Shown: piece by piece, positions 44,890 through 53,533 of the stretch
How the letters are laid out: each line of letters starts with the position of its first letter
Numbering within the stretch: position 1 is the first letter of the stretch
DNA from: JAWUWD01 sp034112085
GTDB taxonomy: Bacteria; Bacteroidota; Bacteroidia; Cytophagales; Cyclobacteriaceae
DNA: 64,000 nucleotides
Direction of reading: 5' to 3'
Assembly (NCBI GenBank): GCA_034112085.1
Contig: JAWUWD010000086.1
Location: 1-64,000, forward strand
Notes under the pieces: generated by a model
Seen by the model: the letters and a program-made list of their open reading frames with translations, nothing else
Database searches by the model: none
Told to the model about the DNA's origin: nothing
Translations under genes and position numbers: made by a program

Positions 44890-45396
44890 ATGAACCCTAA
44901 TTTCGATTATCTACCAGAATTTTATAAAGGTTATGTTTCACTAGTGAGCAGTCAACCTTTGATTACAGCCCTCAGTCAATCTAAAGCCACATGCCTTGAT
45001 CTATTTCAATCGATAGATGAAAAAAAAGGAGGATATGCCTACGCTGAAGGTAAATGGACCATCAAAGAACTGATCAACCACGTGATAGATGCCGAGAGGG
45101 TATTTGCTTACCGGGCTTTGACCTTTGCCCGCAATGACCATGCTGAATTGCCTGGATTTGAAGAGAATACTTGGGTAGAAGCAAGCAATGCAAATAGCAG
45201 AACTATGGAAAACTTGGTGGCGCAATATGCGCAAGTGAGCGCCTCCACAATGCTGCTTTTCAAAAGCTTTGATACTGAAATGTTGAATAGAGTAGGAACA
45301 GCTAGTGGTGTTAAATTCAACGTTGCTAATATTGGATTTATCATGGCAGGTCATGAATCACATCATGTCAATATTCTAAAAGAACGATATCTATAG
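44890..45396 (+). CDS. DinB-like (YfiT/Bst) helical metal-binding protein
   Basis: 168 residues from the ATG at 44890 (MNPNFDYLPEF); the frame is open further upstream but that part would run through the terminator. Four-helix DinB fold with candidate metal-binding His: E-L-I-N-H-V-I-D-A-E-R (His ~57) and the C-terminal H-E-S-H-H-V-N-I-L. DinB/YfiT proteins include thiol transferases and hydrolases; the function of this one is unknown. First gene of the run ending with the acyltransferase; next gene follows after four bases. Confidence 0.85.
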   Translation: MNPNFDYLPEFYKGYVSLVSSQPLITALSQSKATCLDLFQSIDEKKGGYAYAEGKWTIKELINHVIDAERVFAYRALTFARNDHAELPGFEENTWVEASNANSRTMENLVAQYAQVSASTMLLFKSFDTEMLNRVGTASGVKFNVANIGFIMAGHESHHVNILKERYL

Positions 45397-45400
45397 TGAT

Positions 45401-46699
45401 ATGAAAAAGTATCTTTGGATACCGTTTCTACTATTTTCTTTGACATCATGCATGATGTCAAAGAAGGCAGTGCTCAACCAACAGCTGAGTTTTTCAGAAA
45501 ATAATTATCAGAACCATGTTGGGTTTTCGCTATATGATCTTGAAAAGAAAGAGTATCTGTATGACTATAACCATGATAGATATTTCACCCCGGCATCCAA
45601 TACGAAGATTCTTACATTCTATACTGGACTAGTTCTTCTCAAAGATCGAGTTCCTGCATTGCAATATGTAGAACGTGGTGATTCTCTTATATTTTGGGGC
45701 ACAGGTGATCCTTCTTTTCTCAATTCAAAAGTCGCGCTAGACTCTTCTGTTTTTGATTATTTTAGTACCTCTGAAAAGCATTTATACTTGTCGACTAGTA
45801 ACTATGTTGACGAGCGCTTTGGCTCGGGTTGGGCATGGGACGACTATAATTACTCATTCTCGGCTGAGAAAAGTCCTTTCCCAATTTATGGCAATACTAT
45901 ATCGGTTAGTAAGATGGCCAATGATAAGAAACTAACTATTGATGTTCCGTATTTTAAGAGGTACTTCTATCTCAATGACAGCAGTTCTAATAGATCACCC
46001 ATCATACGTGATGAGAATAATAATGAGATTAACTACACCCCAACGAAATCTAATAACGGATTCGCTAAGCGTTGGCCATTCAAATATTCAGATTTATTGG
46101 TCTCCAACTTGCTGTCTGACACGCTCAACAGCCCTGTCAAGTTGATCCACTATCAAAAGCCAACGAATACAAAACAGCTTTACAGTTTACCGACTGATTC
46201 GCTTTATGAGAAAATGATGCAAGACAGTGACAATTTCATCGCTGAGCAATTGATGCTAGTTTATAGTAGCCAACTTAGTGATTCACTTGGGACAGAAGGA
46301 GTGATTGACTATATGCAAAGTCACTATTTATTTGATCTTCCTGATGAAGTGGTTTGGAAAGATGGATCAGGTTTATCTAGATACAATTTGATCACCCCAA
46401 GATCAATAGTAAGGCTTTGGGAGAAAATATATGGGGAAGTGCCACAAGATCGATTATTCGATTTGCTAGCAAGTGGAGGAAAAGCTGGCACTCTCAAAAA
46501 CTATTATAAGGCTGATAAACCATATATCTACGGTAAAACCGGGACACTTAGTAATAACCACAACTTAAGCGGTTTTTTGTTGACCAAATCTGGTAAGGTT
46601 CTTATTTTTAGCTACATGAACAATAACTACATTGTCAAAGCATCAGAGATGAAAAAAGGAATGGAGCAATTGTTGTTATCAATTCGAGACAAGTATTAA
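45401..46699 (+). CDS. dacB: D-alanyl-D-alanine carboxypeptidase, PBP4 (S13) family, lipoprotein
   Basis: 432 residues. Signal peptide with lipobox L-T-S-C (Cys17) suggests an outer-membrane lipoprotein. Penicillin-binding triad: S-x-x-K at residues 66-69 (A-S-N-T-K), S-x-N in D-S-D-N-F-I-A, and K-T-G in Y-G-K-T-G-T-L. Cleaves the terminal D-Ala or crosslinks of peptidoglycan. Slightly shorter than E. coli DacB (~477). With the GH3 enzyme downstream it forms a cell-wall turnover pair. Confidence 0.93.
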   Translation: MKKYLWIPFLLFSLTSCMMSKKAVLNQQLSFSENNYQNHVGFSLYDLEKKEYLYDYNHDRYFTPASNTKILTFYTGLVLLKDRVPALQYVERGDSLIFWGTGDPSFLNSKVALDSSVFDYFSTSEKHLYLSTSNYVDERFGSGWAWDDYNYSFSAEKSPFPIYGNTISVSKMANDKKLTIDVPYFKRYFYLNDSSSNRSPIIRDENNNEINYTPTKSNNGFAKRWPFKYSDLLVSNLLSDTLNSPVKLIHYQKPTNTKQLYSLPTDSLYEKMMQDSDNFIAEQLMLVYSSQLSDSLGTEGVIDYMQSHYLFDLPDEVVWKDGSGLSRYNLITPRSIVRLWEKIYGEVPQDRLFDLLASGGKAGTLKNYYKADKPYIYGKTGTLSNNHNLSGFLLTKSGKVLIFSYMNNNYIVKASEMKKGMEQLLLSIRDKY

Positions 46700-46722
46700 T
46701 TCATTTCTATTAATTTAGCCCT

Positions 46723-47799
46723 ATGATCAAAAAAGTCCTTTTTATTGTGCTGTCTTCGATAGCAATATTTCCAGTATCAGCACAAACTGATAGCTTAGAT
46801 ATCAAAATTGGGCAGATGCTGTTAGTAGGTGTCAACGGGAAATCTGCGGACAAACTTATCTTACAAAATATAGAAGAAGGCAAAGTAGGTGGTGTGGTGA
46901 TTTATGAAAAGAACTTCACTGCAAATAACACGTACATCAATTTAAAAAACTTCACTTGGGCATTACAAAAAGCATCTAATACTCCTCTATTTGTTACAAT
47001 CGACCAGGAAGGTGGCTTGGTCAATCGACTCAAAACGAAGTATCATTTCCCAAAGTCAGTTACTGCGGCTTACCTAGGAGCGCTAGATAATGCAGACAGC
47101 ACCTATTTTTATGGAGAGATTACTGCCGCAACATTATCGGGATTGGGTATCAATGTCAACTTCGCACCAGTAGTAGATTTGGCAACGAATCCTGATAACC
47201 CAGTCATTGCCAAAAACGGGAGGGCATATAGCCCTTCTGAAACCCTAGTTCAAAAACATGCAGCACTCACAGTGGCCGCACATCGCAAACATAATGTAGT
47301 TACCGTTCTGAAGCACTTTCCTGGACATGGTAGCTCAAAGTCAGACACGCATTTTGGCATAGCAGATGTCACTAACTATTGGGAAGAAAAGGAGCTTTAC
47401 CCATACCAAGAAATGATAAAAAGTGGGGAAGTAGATGCCATCATGACTGCACATATAGTCAACAAACAACTAGATAAAAGTGGACTACCGGGGACATTGT
47501 CAAAACCGATAATGACCGAGTTATTGAGAGGAAAATTGGGCTATGAAGGAGTGATATTTTCTGATGATATGCAGATGCACGCCATCACAAAACATTACGG
47601 ACTTGAAAAAGCAATTCTTTTGTCTATCGAGGCTGGAGTCGATGTCTTGATGTTCTCCAATAATATCCAAGGAAGTGAAAACCGTACAGTGGACACTGTG
47701 TTTGACATTATTAAAAATTATGTTGCTAAAGGAGTGATTTCGCAAGAAAGAATAGATGCTTCTTATCAACGAATAACAAAACTCAAATCAAAATTTTAA
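46723..47799 (+). CDS. nagZ: Exported GH3 beta-N-acetylhexosaminidase (NagZ-like)
   Basis: 358 residues with signal peptide ending P-V-S-A-Q-T. GH3 family: D-Q-E-G-G-x-V-N-R-L near ~90, K-H-F-P-G-H-G-S-S-K-S-D-T-H-F (the NagZ loop with catalytic His and Asp), and F-S-D-D-M-Q-M-H-A-I with the nucleophile Asp. Removes GlcNAc from muropeptides. Unlike cytoplasmic E. coli NagZ this copy is exported, so it acts in the periplasm. The next gene starts four bases later. Confidence 0.92.
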   Translation: MIKKVLFIVLSSIAIFPVSAQTDSLDIKIGQMLLVGVNGKSADKLILQNIEEGKVGGVVIYEKNFTANNTYINLKNFTWALQKASNTPLFVTIDQEGGLVNRLKTKYHFPKSVTAAYLGALDNADSTYFYGEITAATLSGLGINVNFAPVVDLATNPDNPVIAKNGRAYSPSETLVQKHAALTVAAHRKHNVVTVLKHFPGHGSSKSDTHFGIADVTNYWEEKELYPYQEMIKSGEVDAIMTAHIVNKQLDKSGLPGTLSKPIMTELLRGKLGYEGVIFSDDMQMHAITKHYGLEKAILLSIEAGVDVLMFSNNIQGSENRTVDTVFDIIKNYVAKGVISQERIDASYQRITKLKSKF

Positions 47800-47803
47800 A
47801 GAG

Positions 47804-48073
47804 ATGAACAAGAACATTATTATTGTAATATTAGCTGCAGCCAGTGGGTTACTAGCATTATTTGCTTTCCAGCAAAAATCTGCAGCAGATCAAGCTAAAG
47901 AAGATGTGGTTTCATGTCAAGAAGCGGCAGAAGCTTCTTCAGCAGAAACATTTATCCTGCAGGAGCTAGCTGAAAAGCACAAGGCAGAAGCTGAAGAACA
48001 TCGTCAAGCAGCTGAAGAGCATAAAAAAATAGCAGAAGATGCTATGGAACAAGTAGAAAAGATGAAAAACTAA
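47804..48073 (+). CDS. Small membrane-anchored coiled-coil protein
   Basis: 89 residues. One N-terminal hydrophobic segment (residues ~4-22), then a nearly unbroken charged helix rich in Ala, Glu, His and Lys with heptad-like spacing (LAEKHKAEAEEHRQAAEEHKK). No family recognised; short gaps on both sides (4 and 14 bases) place it in the same transcript as nagZ and the M1 peptidase. Could be a stator or spacer protein of the cell envelope. Confidence 0.7.
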   Translation: MNKNIIIVILAAASGLLALFAFQQKSAADQAKEDVVSCQEAAEASSAETFILQELAEKHKAEAEEHRQAAEEHKKIAEDAMEQVEKMKN

Positions 48074-48087
48074 TATAAACATCTACT

Positions 48088-49725
48088 ATGAGGTTCGTAT
48101 TTGCATCAATAGGATTATTGATTTTAAGTTTTGCCACTCAAGCACAACAAACAACTTTTAGTCGTCAAGACACTCTTAGAGGTTCTATCACCCCTGAACG
48201 TGTATGGTGGGATTTGACACATTATGATCTCAATATCAAAGTAGATCCTACAGAAAAATTTATTTCAGGATACAACACGGTAAAGTATAAGGTGCTCTCT
48301 GCGAATCAGCAAATGCAAATTGATCTTCAAGAGCCAATGAAGATTACCAAAATACTGGAGGATAAAAAAGAGATCAATTTTGAAAGAGAAGGCAATGTCT
48401 TCATTTTGCAATTGAAGAAAACCCAAGAAGTCGGAGCCCTCAATGAAGTCACCATCTACTATGAAGGCAATCCAACGATTAGCCCAAGACCACCATGGTC
48501 AGGAGGGTTTACTTGGAAAAAAGACAGAGAAGGCAACGACTTCATCACAACCAGTTGTCAAGGAGATGGTGCAAGTATGTGGTGGCCATGCAAAGACCAC
48601 ATGTATGATGAGCCTGAGAACATGAGCATCAGCATCACCACCCCTAAGCATCTGATGGATGTTTCCAACGGAAGATTAAAGGGCGTTGATAAAAATAAGG
48701 ATGGCACCAAAACATACCATTGGTATGTAGACAATCCTATCAACAACTATGGAGTCAATATCAACATCGCTGACTATGCTCATTTTTCAGAAGTTTATGA
48801 TGGAGAAAAAGGGAAATTAGATTGCGACTATTATGTGCTTAAAGAAAACTTAGAAAAAGCCAAAGTACAATTCAAAGACGCCAGCAGAATGCTGAAAGCA
48901 TTTGAACATTGGTTTGGGCCTTATCCATTTTATGAAGATGGCTTCAAGCTAGTAGAAGTTCCTTACTTGGGTATGGAGCATCAAAGTTCGGTCACTTATG
49001 GCAATGGTTATCAAAACGGCTATAGTGGCACAGACCTAAGTGGCACTGGTTGGGGAATGAAGTTTGACTTCATCATTGTGCATGAAGCCGGTCATGAGTG
49101 GTTTGCCAATAATATCACCAATAAAGATATTGCCGACATGTGGATTCATGAAAGCTTCACTGCCTATTCCGAGAATTTGTTTTTAGACTATCATTATGGG
49201 ACAAAAGCGAGCAATGAATACGTCATAGGTACACGGGCTAGAATCTCAAATGATAGCCCCATCATAGGCACATATAATGTGAACAATTCTGGGTCTAGTG
49301 ACATGTATTACAAAGGAGCGAACATGATTCACATGATTAGACAGATCGTCAATGATGATGAAAAGTGGAGGATGATACTCAGAGGAATGAATGAGAAATT
49401 CTACCATCAAACAGTCACTACTGAGCAAATCGAAAACTACCTAAGTGAATCTGTCGGAAAAGATCTACAAGCATTCTTTGACCAATACTTAAGAGATACT
49501 AGGATCCCAACACTAGAGTATCTGATAAAGGAAGATAAACTGACCTATAGATGGACCAACTGTAACTCGTCCTTCGATATGCCCATTAAAGTAACATTGG
49601 GTGCTGAAGAAAACTGGCTTTCTCCAACAAAAAACTGGAAGCAGGAGAGGCTTAAATCATCAAATCTTGATGTGAGTGTAGATAAGAATTTCTACGTTTC
49701 AACATTCAACTTACTGGGTAAATAG
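48088..49725 (+). CDS. M1-family metallopeptidase (aminopeptidase N-like), exported
   Basis: 545 residues with signal peptide ending A-T-Q-A-Q. M1 layout: N-terminal beta domain (~30-225), substrate-anchoring G-M-E-H-Q in Y-L-G-M-E-H (~293-298), zinc site H-E-A-G-H at 332-336 with Glu355 as third ligand. The sequence stops after the catalytic domain plus a short beta segment, without the long C-terminal HEAT region of APN. Probably degrades peptides in the periplasm or outside the cell. Confidence 0.92.
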   Translation: MRFVFASIGLLILSFATQAQQTTFSRQDTLRGSITPERVWWDLTHYDLNIKVDPTEKFISGYNTVKYKVLSANQQMQIDLQEPMKITKILEDKKEINFEREGNVFILQLKKTQEVGALNEVTIYYEGNPTISPRPPWSGGFTWKKDREGNDFITTSCQGDGASMWWPCKDHMYDEPENMSISITTPKHLMDVSNGRLKGVDKNKDGTKTYHWYVDNPINNYGVNINIADYAHFSEVYDGEKGKLDCDYYVLKENLEKAKVQFKDASRMLKAFEHWFGPYPFYEDGFKLVEVPYLGMEHQSSVTYGNGYQNGYSGTDLSGTGWGMKFDFIIVHEAGHEWFANNITNKDIADMWIHESFTAYSENLFLDYHYGTKASNEYVIGTRARISNDSPIIGTYNVNNSGSSDMYYKGANMIHMIRQIVNDDEKWRMILRGMNEKFYHQTVTTEQIENYLSESVGKDLQAFFDQYLRDTRIPTLEYLIKEDKLTYRWTNCNSSFDMPIKVTLGAEENWLSPTKNWKQERLKSSNLDVSVDKNFYVSTFNLLGK

Positions 49726-49781
49726 TCGGTTCTTTAAATATATAACCGCCTGCGGAGCACCTTAATTAGTTTACATTGATT

Positions 49782-50630
49782 ATGATTTTCTTAGTTAAGA
49801 TATTTTCTAAACTTTCGTTTCGAGCCTTGTATCGCATGGCAGATTTTCTGTTTTTCTTGACCTATCATGTGGTTGGCTATAGAAAGAAGGTTGTGAAGAA
49901 AAACTTGACCACTTCCTTTCCCGAAAAGTCAGAGGGAGAGATTGCGATAATCATGAAGGAATTCTATCACAACCTATGTGATTTTGGCGTGGAGGTAATC
50001 AAAATCCACTCAATGCCAAAAGAGGATTTTTTGAAACGTGCCAAGTATAATAATATTGAAATTCTGGATCAATTTAAGGGCATTCCTGTGATGTTCATGA
50101 CCTCTCATCAATTCAATTGGGAATGGGCACAGCTTTCGTTGTCTTTACAATGTCCTTTTGAGATTGACTATATCTACCAAAAATTGCAAAGTCGAAGATT
50201 CGATGTTTTTATGAAATCACTTCGGTCCAAGTTTGGCGCACATGGAGTAGAAAAAGAAACTGCGGCAAGAGAAATAATGAGAAGAAGTAAAGAGGGAAAA
50301 GGATTTGCAATGGTGGCAGATCAGATTCCTTGGAGAGAATCAAAGAAGTACTGGACGACTTTTATGGGGCAAGAGTCCGCATTCTACATCGGCACAGATA
50401 TGCTCGCCAAATTGACCCAATGCCCAGTTTTATTCTTTGCCTTCAAGAAAACCAAACGTGGGTATTATGAAGTAGATATTGAAATCCTAAGTCTGCCTCC
50501 TCATGAACGATCATCGCATAATATTATTGAAAGTTATGCCAAAGCCACAGAGAAACTCATCCGCTCACAGCCAGCGTCTTACCTGTGGTCACACAATCGT
50601 TGGAAATACACAAGAGAGCAACACCCGTAG
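49782..50630 (+). CDS. Lysophospholipid/lipid A acyltransferase (LpxL/HtrB family)
   Basis: 282 residues from the ATG at 49782; a TTG at 49776 is in frame. N-terminal hydrophobic helix (~12-32), then the H-x4-E catalytic motif in T-S-H-Q-F-N-W-E-W, M-V-A-D-Q-I-P-W and Y-L-W-S-H-N-R-W-K at the C-terminus, all typical of the lauroyl/myristoyl acyltransferases that complete lipid A. Which chain it adds, and whether the acceptor is lipid A or an aminolipid, is not visible. Confidence 0.92.
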   Translation: MIFLVKIFSKLSFRALYRMADFLFFLTYHVVGYRKKVVKKNLTTSFPEKSEGEIAIIMKEFYHNLCDFGVEVIKIHSMPKEDFLKRAKYNNIEILDQFKGIPVMFMTSHQFNWEWAQLSLSLQCPFEIDYIYQKLQSRRFDVFMKSLRSKFGAHGVEKETAAREIMRRSKEGKGFAMVADQIPWRESKKYWTTFMGQESAFYIGTDMLAKLTQCPVLFFAFKKTKRGYYEVDIEILSLPPHERSSHNIIESYAKATEKLIRSQPASYLWSHNRWKYTREQHP

Positions 50631-50668
50631 TCGGTATTGCTCCCTTATAGCTTATGGGTAGTGGAATA

Positions 50669-51352
50669 CTACCTTCCTAGTTGAAAGTAAATTGGCAGTA
50701 CCATTTTCACCTTTACAGGAACTCCACGTTGTTTCCCTGGTGACCATAAAGGGGCCGCATTTAAAACACGTTCCGCCTCTTCATCACAGCCAGCTCCGAT
50801 TCCTTTGATCGTGCGTATTTCTGTCATTTTTCCAGTCTCATCAATAATGAATTCAACAAAAACTTTCCCTTCAATTCTCATATTACGAGCTTGACGAGGA
50901 TATCTCATCTTTTTGGATATGAACTTCATAAATGCTTCATATCCACCTTCGAACTCTGGCATCTTTTCGACTACAGTGTGAAAAGGTAGTTCTTCTGCCT
51001 TTTCATCTGGCATCGAAATAGTCATTTCATCATCAATTACAATTTCTACAGGTTCAATAATCACATCTTGCAATTTTTCTAGCTCTTTTGTCAAATCTTC
51101 TACAAGCACCGGATTGGCCTTTTTGATAGGCTTGGGTTTGGGTGCTTTTGGAATATCATATGTTGTCACTGGCACATTGATAATCGCATCAAATATATCA
51201 GCCCGATCGGGTAGTCTAGATACGACAACGTCTCCATAGCTTTTGTACTCGAAGGCACTGACCGCGAAGGCCATTGCTATGACCAAGCCTATATTAAAAT
51301 ACATTACTTTGCTTCTTGAAACGTCTGCTTTCTTTGATTTTTTAGCTTCCAT
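50669..51352 (-). CDS. TonB-family energy transducer
   Basis: 227 residues. One transmembrane segment near residues 17-37, a Pro/Lys-rich spacer (P-K-A-P-K-P-K-P-I-K-K-A-N-P), an acidic middle and a C-terminal TonB domain (P-R-Q-A-R-N-M-R-I-E-G-K-V-F-V-E-F..I-R-T-I-K-G-I-G-A-G-C-D-E-E-A..V-K-V-K-M-V-L-P-I-Y-F). It couples the proton-motive force to outer-membrane receptors, needing ExbB/ExbD, which are elsewhere. It follows the ECF sigma factor gene and a small membrane protein on the same strand. Confidence 0.9.
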   Translation of the reverse strand: MEAKKSKKADVSRSKVMYFNIGLVIAMAFAVSAFEYKSYGDVVVSRLPDRADIFDAIINVPVTTYDIPKAPKPKPIKKANPVLVEDLTKELEKLQDVIIEPVEIVIDDEMTISMPDEKAEELPFHTVVEKMPEFEGGYEAFMKFISKKMRYPRQARNMRIEGKVFVEFIIDETGKMTEIRTIKGIGAGCDEEAERVLNAAPLWSPGKQRGVPVKVKMVLPIYFQLGR

Positions 51353-51406
51353 GATCCTTTTGTTTTTTATGGTTTAAAATAAATCTGATGAGATGCATTA
51401 ATAGCG

Positions 51407-51661
51407 TCAAGTAGTTGTGTTTACATTGGTCTCTGTTTGGTGATGATGAATGGTAGATGTTGTTTTCGGCTTCCTAATCAGTGAATAATACAATACAAAT
51501 AGGCCCAGTAAAAAGACAAACACCAATATAAGCCATTGAATGATCCGCTTTGTCCGTTGGGTCTTATGATGTTTGTTCATCAATTGCGCATAGTTCTTAT
51601 GTCGCTCGATTTTTCGAGAGGTCATTGATTTTCTCCGCAATTTGATTTCATGTTTACCCAT
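51407..51661 (-). CDS. Small single-span membrane protein overlapping the sigma factor gene
   Basis: 84 residues. A strongly basic cytoplasmic N-terminus (~1-38, many Lys/Arg/His), one transmembrane helix (~40-60) and a short Thr/His-rich exterior tail. Its start overlaps the end of the sigma factor gene by eight bases, a coupling usual for anti-sigma factors, but it is far too short for the standard Bacteroidota FecR-like type and has no zinc-binding ZAS motif. Could be a minimal membrane tether or an unrelated small protein. Confidence 0.75.
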   Translation of the reverse strand: MGKHEIKLRRKSMTSRKIERHKNYAQLMNKHHKTQRTKRIIQWLILVFVFLLGLFVLYYSLIRKPKTTSTIHHHQTETNVNTTT

Positions 51662-52259
51662 TGCTATCAGCTATTTTGATGTCAAATTGGTCTTTTAATT
51701 TCTCCAATGCCCGATAAGTGCGCATTTTGGCACCACTCTCTGTGATCTCGAGTATAAAAGCGATCTCCTTGAAGCTCTTTTCTTCGAAAAACCGAAGTTC
51801 AAGTACTTCCATCACCGAAGTAGATAGTTCTTTAAGGCAGGTCATCAACAGAGCTATTTTCTCTTCATTATTCTCATCTGCCTCATCGATGAGTTCAGCC
51901 ACTCGCCCTTCTTCTAGACTAAATACCTTGACCTTATTATGCTTCCGAAAATAGCGATTGATCTCATTGCTCGCTATCCGATAGAGCCATGCTGAAAACG
52001 GCAGCCCTCTATATTCATACTTCTTTATGTTCTGTAAGGCTTTCAAAAACACCTGTGATACCAAGTCTGAAGTCAGCGCCTCATCATCAGTTCTTCGATA
52101 GACAAACCCAAATATTCCTTCAAAGTATCGGTCATACAGCATTGCAAAAGCCTGCTCATCCCGTTGCGCATTCAGGACTAACTCCTGCTCCGCAACAATA
52201 GCACCTTCACTCATATGTGAATCACTTTTCAAAGGCTTTAATAGGATGGTTTCGAGCAT
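51654..52259 (-). CDS. ECF-type RNA polymerase sigma factor
   Basis: 201 residues from the ATG at 52259; a second ATG at 52214 (M-S-E-G-A) is an alternative start, and the frame is open further upstream into the repeat region. Region 2 is A-F-A-M-L-Y-D-R-Y-F..V-Y-R-R-T..D-L-V-S-Q-V-F-L-K-A-L, then P-F-S-A-W-L-Y-R-I-A-S-N-E-I-N-R-Y-F-R-K; region 4 is L-E-L-R-F-F-E-E-K-S-F-K-E-I-A-F-I-L-E-I-T-E-S-G-A-K-M-R-T-Y-R-A. Directs polymerase to a specific promoter set; the downstream TonB gene is a plausible target. Confidence 0.92.
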   Translation of the reverse strand: MLETILLKPLKSDSHMSEGAIVAEQELVLNAQRDEQAFAMLYDRYFEGIFGFVYRRTDDEALTSDLVSQVFLKALQNIKKYEYRGLPFSAWLYRIASNEINRYFRKHNKVKVFSLEEGRVAELIDEADENNEEKIALLMTCLKELSTSVMEVLELRFFEEKSFKEIAFILEITESGAKMRTYRALEKLKDQFDIKIADSNG

Positions 52260-52329
52260 ATAAGTCAGCTGTTCAACATTAGTCACAATAAGGTAGTAGA
52301 TTTTTTGAGATTGCTCAATAATACCACCT

Positions 52330-52473
52330 TGCCGGACCCGTTCCGGCACCCCCTAACTATGGAAAGCAATAAGACTGTGTATGATGTTGATTTTCGAAGA
52401 GCTACTTTGATAAGATTGTAGTGCTATTGAGGGTTGTGGGTACTTGCTGGGGGACCCCGGAACAAGTCCGGGG
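52330..52473. repeat. REPIN-like inverted palindrome doublet 1
   Basis: Left palindrome TGCCGGA (52330-52336) / TCCGGCA (52342-52348) followed by CCCCC (52349-52353); right palindrome CCCCGGA (52455-52461) / TCCGGGG (52467-52473) preceded by GGGGG (52449-52453). The two face each other across 95 bases. Loops CCCGT and ACAAG. Confidence 0.75.
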
Positions 52474-52506
52474 ATGGTGCAGATAAAGAGAGTAGTTGAT
52501 GGAAGA

Positions 52507-52525
52507 CCTCGGAACAAGTCCGGGG
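52507..52525 (+). repeat. Single palindrome copy
   Basis: CCTCGGA (52507-52513), loop ACAAG, TCCGGGG (52519-52525). Same orientation as the right half of doublet 1, 34 bases downstream of it, and 20 bases from the 3' end of the GIY-YIG gene. Confidence 0.7.
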
Positions 52526-52545
52526 AGGCTGCGTGAAAAGAAAAG

Positions 52546-52839
52546 TCACTTCACATCAAAATTATCAACCAAGTCCTTCCACTCAGGATTCATCTCACTG
52601 ATCAAATTCTCCTTCCACTCTCGCTTGTATTTTTTGAGTTGTTTTTCTCTACCAAGCGCTTCTTCCGCATTGCTGAATTCTTCAAAGTAAAGCAGTTTTT
52701 CACAATTGTACTTAGCCGTAAATCCCTTTAGCAATTTGTGTTTGTGTTCATATACTCTACGTGCCAAATCATCGGTAAACCCAGTGTAGAGAGTTGTTTG
52801 GTGTTTGTTTGATAGAATATAAACTTAGAATTTGTTCAT
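52546..52839 (-). pseudogene. GIY-YIG endonuclease gene with an in-frame stop at codon 5
   Basis: Read from the ATG at 52839, the gene starts M-N-K-F, then TAA (52827-52825), then continues V-Y-I-L-S-N-K..L-Y-T-G-F-T-D-D-L-A-R-R-V-Y-E-H-K, the usual GIY-YIG (UPF0213-type) core with catalytic Arg and the later Y-F-E-E-F..A-L-G-R-E-K-Q-L-K-K. Homologues carry Tyr at the stop position, so one base change explains the break. The longest intact reading starts at a TTG (52767) and would lack the VYI and YTG strands. It lies between repeat copies of the REPIN-like family. Confidence 0.8.
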
Positions 52840-52873
52840 GATTTTAATATAGTCATTATATATATAACCACTT

Positions 52874-53020
52874 TGCCGGACTTGTTCCGGCACCCCCATC
52901 CACGGAGATCAAATCTAAAACAACCAACACTCCATAATTGAAATAGAGAAATGTTTATGTCATTGCGTGGGTTAAGATCCAGATGTGCTTCGAGTGGGAG
53001 ACCCCGGAATGAATCCGGGG
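52874..53020. repeat. REPIN-like inverted palindrome doublet 2
   Basis: Left palindrome TGCCGGA (52874-52880), loop CTTGT, TCCGGCA (52886-52892), then CCCCC; right palindrome CCCCGGA (53002-53008), loop ATGAA, TCCGGGG (53014-53020), preceded by GGGAG (52996-53000). The halves face each other across 98 bases, as in doublet 1. Confidence 0.75.
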
Positions 53021-53179
53021 AAGTCAGGAGAAGCGCACAATCCACTAACTATCAACCCAATTTTAAAATACTCATAAATAATCAGTGAAAGTTTTTAACC
53101 GAACCTTCCGCTCCCCCACAAAAATTGATATCTTAACCATTCAATTAATTATTAGATCATTTAAAGACCTATCAAGGCT
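53021..53179. other. Non-coding region before the small protein/kinase pair
   Basis: With doublet 2 it makes up the 340-base gap from 52840 to 53179. It probably contains the promoter of the downstream two-gene unit; I see no convincing -33/-7 Bacteroidota promoter match. Confidence 0.45.
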
Positions 53180-53527
53180 ATGGCAACAGAAACAATTTTT
53201 GTAAGTGTAATCCCAGGAACAGCAGAACTTACATTCGAGGATAATAGTGGAAACAGCGGAAAAGAGATCACCACTGGTGCCGATCGAGGTGACAAGGTAA
53301 AATGGAAAACTAGAACGTCTGGACTCGTAATCACTGGTATCCCGATGAAAAACCCGAGTGGTGATACTATATGGGGTGATGCTCCGAGTGCCAAGAACAG
53401 CGGTGAGTGGGAAGGATCAATTTCTGAAACCGCTCCTGATGGAACAGTAGGGTATAGTGTGCAATACACCATCAATGGGGGGGCTCAGCTTGAGCAAGAT
53501 CCGGATATTAGAATTCCAAAACAATAA
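53180..53527 (+). CDS. Small acidic, Cys-free beta-rich protein of unknown function
   Basis: 115 residues. No signal peptide or membrane segment, no cysteine. Alternating hydrophobic segments suggest a beta-sandwich (ETIFVSVIPGTAELTFED, GDKVKWKTRTSGLVITGI, GTVGYSVQYTI) and it ends D-P-D-I-R-I-P-K-Q, a 'YxVxYT..DPxIxI' C-terminus that I have the impression of seeing in short stress- or signalling-associated proteins, without being able to name a family. Six bases separate it from the TPR-histidine kinase gene, so the two are cotranscribed and may interact. Confidence 0.75.
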   Translation: MATETIFVSVIPGTAELTFEDNSGNSGKEITTGADRGDKVKWKTRTSGLVITGIPMKNPSGDTIWGDAPSAKNSGEWEGSISETAPDGTVGYSVQYTINGGAQLEQDPDIRIPKQ

Positions 53528-53533
53528 TAATAG

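Noticed and set aside
52330..52473. Rho-independent terminators
   Set aside because: The GC-rich palindromes have no following T run and occur in both orientations away from gene ends.
52330..53020. CRISPR array
   Set aside because: The repeats are palindromic, of unequal spacing and in alternating orientation, with no uniform spacers or cas genes.
53161..53475. 104-codon frame antisense to the small protein gene
   Set aside because: The plus-strand frame has a consistent start, six-base spacing to the kinase and balanced protein composition; the antisense one has none of these.
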